A DNA stretch of 7,738 bases from an uncultured Eubacteriales bacterium. GTDB lineage: Bacteria > Bacillota > Clostridia > Christensenellales > Aristaeellaceae. The stretch spans positions 1 through 7,738 of the forward strand of contig UQEF01000107.1 of the NCBI GenBank assembly GCA_900540045.1. The letters are read 5' to 3'. Under the pieces are notes generated by a model. The model was not told where the DNA came from and searched no databases. It saw only the letters and a list, made by a program, of their open reading frames with translations. How positions within the stretch are numbered: the stretch's first letter is position 1; each line of letters begins with the position of its first letter. The position numbers were made by a program, and so were the translations under genes. Positions 1-5,175 of this stretch are shown piece by piece.

Positions 1-338
1 GCGATCAGCGTTCCGAAGAATACCGCCGCCGCGATTCCGCCCGCCGTGGCGGACAGGCCGCCCGTGAACGCGCCGAGAAGCCCGACTTCATCCACGGCGC
101 CCATCACGCCCTGACACAGGGCATGTCCAAAGCCCGTAAGGGGTACGGTTGCGCCCGCACCGGCAAAATCCGCCAACGGGCCGTACACCCCGATGGCGCT
201 GAGCAGCACCCCGGCGATGATATAGCACACCAAAATGCGGGCGGGCGTGAGCCGTGTGCGCAGGACCAGAAGCTCGCCCACGGCGCACAGCGCGCCGCCC
301 ACCAGAAAGACTTTCAGATACATCCAAAGCACCGACAT
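1..338 (-). CDS. spoVAE: Stage V sporulation protein AE (SpoVAEb type), 3' end cut by window edge
   Basis: Small integral membrane protein of the SpoVA channel, which moves Ca-dipicolinic acid into the forespore and releases it at germination. 112 complete codons are visible plus the first two bases of an Ala codon; family members are about 115-120 residues, so only the last few are missing. The hydrophobic protein starts MSVLWMYLKVFLVGG and carries the family signature GAGATVPLTGFGHAL at about residues 60-74, then GLLGAFTGGLSATAGGIAAA at about 87-106. The same motif style (GAGSFVPITGFANAM) occurs in SpoVAC upstream, as expected for paralogous families. The start is the ATG at 338-336, preceded by GGGAGG (351-346, minus strand) at good spacing. 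It lies 20 bp downstream of spoVAD in the same operon. Seen: sequence, motifs and ribosome binding site. Known: role in DPA transport. Very secure apart from the missing end. Confidence 0.95.
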   Translation of the reverse strand, partial: MSVLWMYLKVFLVGGALCAVGELLVLRTRLTPARILVCYIIAGVLLSAIGVYGPLADFAGAGATVPLTGFGHALCQGVMGAVDEVGLLGAFTGGLSATAGGIAAAVFFGTLI

Positions 339-358
339 GGATTTGCCTCCCGGTTTTT

Positions 359-1390
359 TTATAGCTTGGGGGACTCCAGCACGACAGCGTGGGCGATGCC
401 GGGGATGGTTTCGCCCTGCTGGCTGCTGGTCACGCTCATCAGCGCGCCCGTGGCCATAAAGATGATGCGCTTGAGATCGCCCTGCTGGAGGGCGGGCAGA
501 AGGCTGGCGCACAGCACCGAGGCGCTGCATCCGCAGCCGCTGCCTCCGGCATGTGCATCCTGCCGCTCGCGGTCGTAAATCATCAGGCCGCAATCGCGAT
601 GGATGCGCTCGTCCAGCGGCATGCGCTGCTCGCGCATGAGCTGCAACAGCAAATCACGCCCCACCTGCCCCAGATCGCCGGTGACGATGAGGTCGTAGTC
701 CGCGGGCTGAGTATGGGTATCCGCCAGCAGGGCCAGCAAAGTGTCGGCTGCCGCTGGAGCCATGGCCGCGCCCATGTTGTTGGCATCGTTTACCCCGAGG
801 TCGACCACGCGCCCCATGCATGCGCGGGTGACCCGTGCCTGCGGCGGGACGGACGGCTCAAGGCTCAGCAGCGCCGCGCCCGCGCCGGTCACGGTCCACT
901 GTGCCGTCGGAGGACGTTGGGAGCCGAACTCCAGGGGATAGCGGTACTGCCGTTCCGCGGTGCAGAAATGGCTGCTGGCCGCGCAGACCACAGTGGAGGC
1001 GTGCTCGCCATCCAGAAGCATGCTGCCCAGGCACAGGCTTTCGGCCATGGTGGAACAGGCCCCGTACAGTCCGATGAAGGGAATGCCCAGCTCCCGCGCC
1101 GAAAAGGAAGCGGTGATGATCTGATTGAGCAGGTCGCCGCCAAGGAGAAACTGCACGTTTTCGGGCTTCAGCCCTCCCTTCTGGATGGCTTTGCGGATGG
1201 CGTCCAGGTAGAGGCGTTTTTCCGCCAGTTCGAAGGTGTCCTGGCCGTAGAGCTCGTCCTGGGCCACATGGTCGAACAGGTTTCCCAGCGGCCCTTCGCC
1301 CTCCTTTTTGCCCACAAAGGCCGCCGACGCGCACACGGCAGGCCGGAGCGGGAGATCAATGGTTTGCAGGCCGGTGCGCTTGAGCGGCAT
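359..1390 (-). CDS. spoVAD: Stage V sporulation protein AD, dipicolinic-acid-binding
   Basis: Soluble component of the SpoVA complex with a thiolase / ketoacyl-synthase fold; in Bacillus it binds dipicolinic acid and sits at the spore inner membrane. The 343-residue length is normal for the family. Visible landmarks are GLYGACSTMAESL at about residues 107-119, with Cys112 at the place of the thiolase nucleophile, GGDLLNQ at 84-90, and the near-invariant GGSGCGCSA at 282-290. The frame stays open upstream to 1714, but those residues are only a shadow of spoVAC; the true start is the ATG at 1390-1388, with GGGAGG (1403-1398) just before it and the normal family N-terminus. It ends with TAA at 361-359. 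It sits 23 bp after spoVAC and 20 bp before spoVAE, so the three are surely co-transcribed in the forespore. No missing key residue was noticed. Confidence 0.97.
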   Translation of the reverse strand: MPLKRTGLQTIDLPLRPAVCASAAFVGKKEGEGPLGNLFDHVAQDELYGQDTFELAEKRLYLDAIRKAIQKGGLKPENVQFLLGGDLLNQIITASFSARELGIPFIGLYGACSTMAESLCLGSMLLDGEHASTVVCAASSHFCTAERQYRYPLEFGSQRPPTAQWTVTGAGAALLSLEPSVPPQARVTRACMGRVVDLGVNDANNMGAAMAPAAADTLLALLADTHTQPADYDLIVTGDLGQVGRDLLLQLMREQRMPLDERIHRDCGLMIYDRERQDAHAGGSGCGCSASVLCASLLPALQQGDLKRIIFMATGALMSVTSSQQGETIPGIAHAVVLESPKL

Positions 1391-1413
1391 GGCGTTTCCT
1401 CCCAACAATCTGA

Positions 1414-1872
1414 CTATCGGAAAAACAGGGCGTAGACCACGCCCACCAGCACGGATGCGCCGATGCCGTATACCAGTACCGGACCGGCGATGGAAAACAG
1501 CTTGGCACCCAGTCCCAGCACCAGCCCCTCGCGGCGGAATTCCAGCGCGGGCGACACCATGGCGTTGGCAAAGCCGGTGATGGGCACGAAGGACCCCGCG
1601 CCTGCGTATTTGCCCAGCTTGTCGAACACCCCCACCCCTGTGAGCAGCGCGGTGAGGAACACCAGCGTGATGCTGGTCAGGCTGGAGGCGGTGCGTGCGT
1701 TCATGTCCAGCCAATGGATGCCTGCATCCGCAATGGCCTGTCCCAGCACGCAGATCAGCCCTCCGACCCAGAAGGCGCGGCCGAGTCCCGCGCCCAGGGG
1801 CGACGGGGGAGAGAGCTGCTCGGTGAGCCAGGAATAGTGCCGGGGATTGGTATGAACGCGCTGTTTATCCAT
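1414..1872 (-). CDS. spoVAC: Stage V sporulation protein AC
   Basis: Integral membrane subunit of the SpoVA dipicolinic acid channel; in Bacillus it has mechanosensitive channel behaviour. 152 residues, the usual length. A short hydrophilic N-terminus (1-28) is followed by hydrophobic segments at about 32-50, 63-82, 93-110 and 117-150. The conserved block GVFDKLGKYAGAGSF then VPITGFANAMVSPALEF spans about residues 81-112, followed by GLVLGLGAKLFSIAGPVLVYG. The start is the ATG at 1872-1870, with AGGGAGG (1887-1881) eight bases upstream. This start overlaps the end of a small upstream ORF in the string ATGGATAA, which implies translational coupling if that ORF is real. First recognised gene of the spoVAC-spoVAD-spoVAE operon; spoVAA and spoVAB, present in Bacillus, are absent here, which is common in Clostridia. 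Confidence 0.96.
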   Translation of the reverse strand: MDKQRVHTNPRHYSWLTEQLSPPSPLGAGLGRAFWVGGLICVLGQAIADAGIHWLDMNARTASSLTSITLVFLTALLTGVGVFDKLGKYAGAGSFVPITGFANAMVSPALEFRREGLVLGLGAKLFSIAGPVLVYGIGASVLVGVVYALFFR

Positions 1873-2011
1873 GCTGGCCGCCTCCCTGGGGAAGGATGGC
1901 AGGCCGCCCCTGCCCCACGGCGGGCGGGTCCCGGCGATAGATTTCCCGCTCGGTTGGCCGCGGTCCGTGGCTTAGGGCGGACGGCGCAAAGGTAACGCGC
2001 TTGACGCTCAT
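1865..2011 (-). CDS. Candidate 48-aa basic Pro/Gly-rich small protein opening the spoVA operon
   Basis: I do not recognise this ORF. It runs from ATG (2011-2009) to TAA (1867-1865) and overlaps the spoVAC start in ATGGATAA. It has a strong ribosome binding site, GGAGGG (2023-2018), six bases before the ATG, and lies about 25 bases downstream of the predicted start site of a sigma-G-type promoter. The product begins MSVKRVTFAPSAL and is basic, rich in Arg, Pro and Gly, with no membrane segment, no cysteine and a Gly/Gln-rich tail. It is not the missing N-terminus of SpoVAC, whose own N-terminus is complete and in another frame. It could be a small spore protein, or a leader peptide whose translation is coupled to spoVAC. 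Seen: ORF, ribosome binding site, overlap, promoter spacing. Inferred: that it is translated. Most third positions are G or C, but in such G+C-rich DNA this is weak support. Confidence 0.5.
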   Translation of the reverse strand: MSVKRVTFAPSALSHGPRPTEREIYRRDPPAVGQGRPAILPQGGGQHG

Positions 2012-2042
2012 TGAGATCCCTCCACTGGTTCATTTTCATATG

Positions 2043-2072
2043 CAGTATGCCGCATTGGATTCAAAAGCATGC
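2043..2072 (-). promoter_or_regulatory. Probable sigma-G (forespore) promoter of the spoVA operon
   Basis: On the minus strand a GCATG -35 element (2072-2068) is followed after exactly 18 bases by CATACTG (2049-2043). The Bacillus sigma-G consensus is about GHATR, 17-18 bases, CATNHTA, so this matches all five -35 positions and six of seven -10 positions. An A-tract (2086-2080 region) lies just upstream of the -35. Transcription would begin near 2036, giving a leader of about 25 bases that holds the ribosome binding site of the 48-aa ORF. The spoVA operon is sigma-G dependent in Bacillus. The match is by eye and no transcript data are available. Confidence 0.65.
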
Positions 2073-2109
2073 ATACCGCTTTTTTTCGGCGGAAAACCTG
2101 CAATCCGTC

Positions 2110-2138
2110 TTGACAGAGGGCGGCGCGTTGGCTATACT
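2110..2138 (+). promoter_or_regulatory. Sigma-A promoter of the rpmH-rnpA-yidD-yidC-jag cluster
   Basis: A perfect -35 TTGACA (2110-2115), a 17-base spacer and a -10 TATACT (2133-2138, five of six consensus bases) point toward rpmH. Transcription should start near 2145, leaving a leader of about 77 bases before the rpmH ATG. It is divergent from the sigma-G promoter; the two -35 elements are about 38 bases apart and do not overlap. Such a near-consensus vegetative promoter fits the high demand for ribosomal protein L34. An overlapping TAGAAT (2138-2143) would be a poorer -10. Confidence 0.85.
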
Positions 2139-2221
2139 AGAATAGTTGTTTTGTGGTATCCTGCGTGCTGCCAACGCTGCGCGCGACGCCATACATTGAT
2201 TTCTGTAAGGAGTGTTTACTG

Positions 2222-2356
2222 ATGTTCCGTACCTATCAGCCCAAAAAGCGCCAGCGCAGCAAGGTGCACGGCTTCCGTGCCCGTATGTCCACCAAGAACG
2301 GCCGCCGCGTGCTGGCCGCCCGCCGCCGCCGCGGCCGTAAGGTGCTCAGCGCCTGA
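2222..2356 (+). CDS. rpmH: 50S ribosomal protein L34
   Basis: Small, very basic protein of the large ribosomal subunit that binds 23S rRNA. 44 residues, the standard bacterial length. It begins [18 protein letters not shown], followed by [21 protein letters not shown] and a short tail, which matches L34 throughout. The start is the ATG at 2222; AAGGAG (2207-2212) lies nine bases upstream. The frame is open back to a GTG at 2153, but the extra residues do not resemble L34 and that codon has no suitable ribosome binding site. It is the first gene after a strong sigma-A promoter and is followed by a large hairpin before rnpA, which probably keeps L34 expression above that of RnpA. Confidence 0.98.
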   Translation: MFRTYQPKKRQRSKVHGFRARMSTKNGRRVLAARRRRGRKVLSA

Positions 2357-2381
2357 TCGTGCCTGACGGCATCATAAGCAT

Positions 2382-2444
2382 GGTTCGGAAAAGCCCGCCC
2401 CATTTCTGATATCGGGTGAAGTGGGTACGGGCTTTTCCGATACC
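2382..2444 (+). terminator. Large hairpin between rpmH and rnpA, possible attenuator
   Basis: A perfect 13-bp inverted repeat, TCGGAAAAGCCCG (2385-2397) with CGGGCTTTTCCGA (2428-2440), extends at its foot by GGT/ACC across a one-base bulge. Inside lies a second stem, CCCATTTC (2399-2406) with GAAGTGGG (2418-2425, one G-U pair), closing an 11-base loop. Around 24 pairs form in all. There is no free U-tract after the structure, but the 3' arm contains TTTT opposite AAAA, the pattern of many terminators whose U-run pairs with an upstream A-run. A partial terminator that lowers rnpA and downstream expression relative to rpmH is the likeliest role, since a similar arrangement is known for E. coli rpmH-rnpA. 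An RNA processing site is the alternative. Confidence 0.6.
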
Positions 2445-2484
2445 AACCAAAAGCGCGCAACCCGGAAAGGACGATGGCAAGCTC

Positions 2485-2832
2485 GTGCAAAGGCAGAACC
2501 GTTTGGGCCCCAACCGGCAGTTCAGCTATGTCTACCGCCGGGGCAAGCGGGTATCCACCAGGGATCTGACGCTGCTGTATGTGAAAAACAGGCAAAAGCG
2601 CGTGGGCTTTTCAGTGAGCAAAAAGGTGGGCGTGGCCGTGGTGCGCAACCGCACCAAACGCCGCCTGCGCGAATGCGTGCGCCCGCTCCTGGAATGCATG
2701 GACGGCGGGCTGTATGTGTTTGTAGCCCGGCCTTCCGCGGCGGAGCAGTCCTTTCAGCAGCTCAGCCGGCAGGTAAGTCAGCTGCTCGCCCGTGCCGGCA
2801 CGATTGCTGCACCCGCGCGCAACGCGCCATGA
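2485..2832 (+). CDS. rnpA: Ribonuclease P protein component
   Basis: Protein cofactor of RNase P, which with the catalytic RNA removes 5' leaders from pre-tRNAs. 115 residues from the chosen start, the usual size. Landmarks are [18 protein letters not shown] near residues 6-23, [17 protein letters not shown] at 40-56, and the RNR motif ([10 protein letters not shown], 54-63) that contacts the RNA. The start is uncertain: the frame is open from a GTG at 2416, inside the upstream hairpin and without a good ribosome binding site. I prefer the GTG at 2485 because it gives the family N-terminus; the nearest purine-rich site (AAAGGA, 2466-2471) is 13 bases away, longer than usual, so translation may be weak. 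A TTG at 2503 is a third option. The stop overlaps the yidD start (ATGA), implying coupling. Confidence 0.93.
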   Translation: MQRQNRLGPNRQFSYVYRRGKRVSTRDLTLLYVKNRQKRVGFSVSKKVGVAVVRNRTKRRLRECVRPLLECMDGGLYVFVARPSAAEQSFQQLSRQVSQLLARAGTIAAPARNAP

Positions 2833-3068
2833 AAAACGTCCTTCTGGCCCTCATCCGTTTCTACCGCACGCATATCAGCCCCCATACGCCGCCCGCTTGC
2901 CGCTTTCAGCCCACATGCTCGCAGTACGCCTACACGGCCATCGAGCGCTTTGGCGCTTTGCGCGGAAGCTGGCTGGCGCTCAAGCGCCTGCTGCGGTGCA
3001 ACCCGTTTTGCAGGGGCGGCTACGACCCCGTCCCCGACATCCCGGATACCACATTAAGGAGGGAATGA
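2829..3068 (+). CDS. yidD: Membrane protein insertion efficiency factor YidD
   Basis: Small membrane-associated protein that assists YidC-dependent insertion of inner membrane proteins. 79 residues, normal for the family. An amphipathic or hydrophobic N-terminus ([18 protein letters not shown]) precedes the signature [18 protein letters not shown] (21-38) and the C-terminal [18 protein letters not shown] (53-70). Four cysteines are present at 24, 30, 57 and 61. The ATG at 2829 overlaps the rnpA stop in ATGA, and the gene's own end (AAGGAGGG, 3056-3063) supplies the ribosome binding site for yidC. Placement between rnpA and yidC is the canonical order. Confidence 0.97.
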   Translation: MKNVLLALIRFYRTHISPHTPPACRFQPTCSQYAYTAIERFGALRGSWLALKRLLRCNPFCRGGYDPVPDIPDTTLRRE

Positions 3069-3074
3069 CCCCCG

Positions 3075-4052
3075 ATGAACGACTTTCTGGTCGCAATCCT
3101 CAATGGCATCAACTCCGTCATTCACAACTACGGCTGGAGCATGGTCGTCTTTACGCTTCTGATCAAGCTGGTCCTTCTGCCCCTGGACTACAAGAGCCGC
3201 AAGAGCATGCGCCGCATGACCAAGCTGCAGCCGCAGATCGCCAAGCTGCAGAAGAAGTACGCCAACGACAAGGAAAAGCTCAACCAGAAGAGCGCCGAGC
3301 TCTACCGCAAAGAGGGCATCAACCCCATGAGCGGCTGCTTGCCGATGCTGGTATCGATGGTGATTCTGTTCATCATGTTCGCCGCCATGCGCACTGTCGC
3401 CAATACCGAGATGGCCAGCCAGGCCCTGGGCCTGCTCACCACCGGCACGCAGACCAACGAAAGCTGGCTGTGGATCAAAAACATCTGGATGCCGGACAGT
3501 CCCTTCAATCCCGTCATCGCCGACAGCGCCAACCTGCGCATCATCCCGGCCGACATCTGGGCGAAGGTTTTTGCTTCGCTTGATCCCGCATCCGTAACCG
3601 CGCTGGCGCAGTACGGCATCGACGCCGCAACCATCAGCGGCGAAACCGTCTTTGCCGCGCTGCAGACGCTGCCGGTCTATGCTCAGGAGACCCAGCTGTG
3701 GGCGACCATGCCGCAGCTGAATCTGCTGATCGTCAACCTCAGCATCTATGCGCACAACAACGGCTGGTTCATCCTGCCCATTCTGGCTGCCGTCACCCAG
3801 TACCTGATGACGCTCTCCCAGCCGCAGCCTGCCGCCGATCCCAACAATCCCGCGGCCAGCACCAACAAGTTCATGAAGTATTTCTTCCCGCTCTTTTCGC
3901 TGTGGATCTGCTCCAGCTACAACGCGATCTTCGCCCTCTACTGGGTGGTCGGCAATGTGTTTGCGTGGGTGCAGGGCCTGGTGATGAACAAGATGTTTGA
4001 GAAGATGGACGAAAACCAGGTTGAGACCGCAGGGGAGGGAACGTTGAAATGA
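3075..4052 (+). CDS. yidC: Membrane protein insertase YidC (Oxa1/Alb3 family, Gram-positive type)
   Basis: Inserts and folds membrane proteins, alone or with SecYEG; Bacillus orthologues SpoIIIJ/YqjG also serve sporulation. 325 residues with no cleavable signal and no lipobox, so the N-terminus enters the first membrane segment directly (about 20-38). The cytoplasmic hairpin of charged helices (SRKSMRRMTKLQPQIAKLQK, 41-60, to KEGINPMSGC, 79-88) is followed by membrane segments at about 89-105, 230-247, 269-283 and 284-305, the last with FALYWVVGN. The essential positively charged residue of the first membrane segment, usually Arg, is Lys31 here (TLLIKLVLLPL). An unusually long stretch of about 85 residues (roughly 142-228) separates segments 2 and 3. 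The start ATG at 3075 follows AAGGAGGG by 11 bases. Overlaps jag by ATGA. Confidence 0.96.
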   Translation: MNDFLVAILNGINSVIHNYGWSMVVFTLLIKLVLLPLDYKSRKSMRRMTKLQPQIAKLQKKYANDKEKLNQKSAELYRKEGINPMSGCLPMLVSMVILFIMFAAMRTVANTEMASQALGLLTTGTQTNESWLWIKNIWMPDSPFNPVIADSANLRIIPADIWAKVFASLDPASVTALAQYGIDAATISGETVFAALQTLPVYAQETQLWATMPQLNLLIVNLSIYAHNNGWFILPILAAVTQYLMTLSQPQPAADPNNPAASTNKFMKYFFPLFSLWICSSYNAIFALYWVVGNVFAWVQGLVMNKMFEKMDENQVETAGEGTLK

Positions 4053-4978
4053 GGTCTGTGGAATCCAGCGCCAAAACCATGGAAGAGGCCGTTACCCAGG
4101 GCCTTGAAAAGCTGGGGGTCTCCTTTGCGGATGTCAAGATCGACATTCTGGATGAAGGCAGCAAGGGATTCTTGGGAATTCTGGGCGGCAAGCCCGTGGT
4201 AGTGCGCCTGACCGTGCGCGAGGATGTCGAAGAGGGCGAGGATTTGCTGTCGTCCGTCGCTCTGGAGGATGCCGTCAAGGAGCCGGAGCAAAAGCCCGCC
4301 CGCAAGCGCGCTTCCAGGTCCAAGGCTGAGAAGCCTGCGAAGGAAGCAAAACCCGAAAAAGCCGCTGTGCAGGAGAAGGCGAAGGAGGCGAATTCCCCCA
4401 AGGCCGAGAAACCGGCAAAGCCCGCGAAGGACGAGAAGCCACCCAGGGCGGTGAAGCCGGTCAAGGCGGAAAAGCCGGCCGCTCCCGCGGCGGGGGCAGC
4501 GCAGCCTCCCGCCGATAAGGAAGCACCGGAGGGCCGCGCCTTCACCTTCCTGACGGACGTGACCCGCCTGATGGGCGTGGAGGTCACCATCAATGCCCGC
4601 CGCGACGAGGAGGGCAATGTGCGCGTGGACATGTTCGGCGACACGTTGGGCATTTTGATCGGCCGCCGTGGCGAAACGCTGGATGCGCTTCAGTATTTGA
4701 CAAGCCTGTATGTCAACAAGGGCGGAGAGGACTATATCCGCGTCACGCTGGACACCGAAAACTACCGCGCCAAGCGGGAGGAAGCGCTGCGCCGCCTCGC
4801 CAACCGCATGGCCAACCGCGCCATCAAGACGGGCCGCAAGGTGGTTATGGAGCCCATGAATCCCTATGAGCGCCGCATCCTGCACAGCGCCTTGCAGCAA
4901 AACGACGCCGTGACCACGCACAGCGAGGGGGAAGAGCCCAACCGTCACGTGGTCATCACCCTCAAGCAGCAGAACTGA
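4049..4978 (+). CDS. jag: RNA-binding protein Jag / KhpB (Jag_N, KH, R3H)
   Basis: Cytoplasmic RNA-binding protein; in Gram-positive bacteria KhpB/Jag works with KhpA in post-transcriptional control linked to cell elongation and division, and jag is co-transcribed with spoIIIJ in Bacillus. 309 residues in three parts. A Jag_N domain covers about 5-55 (SAKTMEEAVTQGLEKLGV and GSKGFLGILGGKPVVVRL). A disordered Lys/Glu/Pro/Ala linker covers about 70-160, with AEKPA repeated at 93-97, 119-123 and 140-144. A KH domain covers about 163-235 with the GRRG loop at 205-208, then an R3H domain to the end with Arg275 and His279 (RRILH) and GEEPNRHVVI. GGGGAGGG (4032-4039) lies nine bases before the ATG, which overlaps the yidC stop. 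It is the last gene of the transcript, ahead of a terminator. Confidence 0.96.
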   Translation: MRSVESSAKTMEEAVTQGLEKLGVSFADVKIDILDEGSKGFLGILGGKPVVVRLTVREDVEEGEDLLSSVALEDAVKEPEQKPARKRASRSKAEKPAKEAKPEKAAVQEKAKEANSPKAEKPAKPAKDEKPPRAVKPVKAEKPAAPAAGAAQPPADKEAPEGRAFTFLTDVTRLMGVEVTINARRDEEGNVRVDMFGDTLGILIGRRGETLDALQYLTSLYVNKGGEDYIRVTLDTENYRAKREEALRRLANRMANRAIKTGRKVVMEPMNPYERRILHSALQQNDAVTTHSEGEEPNRHVVITLKQQN

Positions 4979-4997
4979 CGCCCCCCAGAGGGCCCGC

Positions 4998-5034
4998 AAA
5001 GCAGCCGTGGAGGCCGATCCACGGCTGCTTTTCT
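4998..5034 (+). terminator. Intrinsic terminator after jag
   Basis: A perfect 13-bp stem, AAAGCAGCCGTGG (4998-5010) with CCACGGCTGCTTT (5019-5031), closes an 8-base loop and runs into TTTTCTC. It lies 19 bases after the jag stop and closes the rpmH-to-jag transcript. The U-tract is short and interrupted by C, so some readthrough toward rex is possible. Confidence 0.88.
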
Positions 5035-5058
5035 CGGGCGCTTTCGTCCTTGCATGCC

Positions 5059-5087
5059 TTGTGAGGAAACAAACGTTGTGATATAAT
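5059..5087 (+). promoter_or_regulatory. Sigma-A promoter of rex
   Basis: A -35 TTGTGA (5059-5064, four of six consensus bases), a 17-base spacer and a perfect -10 TATAAT (5082-5087) point toward rex. Transcription would start near 5094, giving a leader of about 80 bases. The promoter stands just after the jag terminator and is the only clear one for rex and the downstream vanW-family gene. Confidence 0.8.
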
Positions 5088-5093
5088 ACAAAA
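5076..5093 (+). promoter_or_regulatory. Probable Rex operator overlapping the rex -10
   Basis: The 18 bases TTGTGATATAATACAAAA match the Rex operator consensus TTGTGAA-N4-TTCACAA at 11 of 14 specified positions. The left half-site is nearly perfect and the right half weak. The site covers the -10 hexamer, so bound Rex would block RNA polymerase: negative autoregulation, lifted when NADH is high. A second TTGTGA half-site forms the -35 (5059-5064), 17 bases upstream. The assignment is by eye and rests on the encoded regulator being Rex. Confidence 0.5.
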
Positions 5094-5118
5094 TGATTTT
5101 TCAGACAAATGTCGCCGG

Positions 5119-5142
5119 AGCGGCCGGCAGGGGGAGGCCGCT
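5119..5142 (+). other. Small hairpin in the rex 5' leader
   Basis: AGCGGCC (5119-5125) can pair with GGCCGCT (5136-5142) around a 10-base purine-rich loop. It lies within the predicted leader, some 18 bases before the rex ribosome binding site (GGAGGA, 5161-5166), which it does not cover. Short, G+C-rich stems arise by chance in this DNA, so a regulatory role is only a possibility. Confidence 0.25.
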
Positions 5143-5175
5143 GCTTTGACAACCCGGAATGGAGGAACGTTCGCT

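Noticed and set aside
389..1435. 348-codon open frame on the plus strand opposite spoVAD
   Set aside because: Long antisense frame typical of G+C-rich coding DNA; low-complexity Ala/Gly/Arg/His product with no family likeness, while spoVAD on the other strand is unmistakable.
1863..1871. TTATCCATG as a DnaA box
   Set aside because: A single imperfect match lying across the spoVAC start codon, with no neighbouring boxes or AT-rich unwinding region.
1755..2039. 94-codon minus-strand frame upstream of and overlapping spoVAC
   Set aside because: Its start lies upstream of or at the predicted transcript start, it has no ribosome binding site, and most of it overlaps spoVAC out of frame; the 48-aa ORF is better supported.
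2153..2221. Longer rpmH starting at a GTG, adding 23 residues
   Set aside because: The added residues do not resemble L34, the standard start has a good ribosome binding site, and 44 residues is the normal length.
2421..2828. Upstream extension of the yidD frame through rnpA
   Set aside because: Only the last 79 codons resemble YidD; the rest is rnpA read out of frame.
3938..5152. 404-codon minus-strand frame opposite jag
   Set aside because: Product is a Leu/Gly/Arg/His-rich shadow; jag has clear Jag_N, KH and R3H domains on the plus strand.
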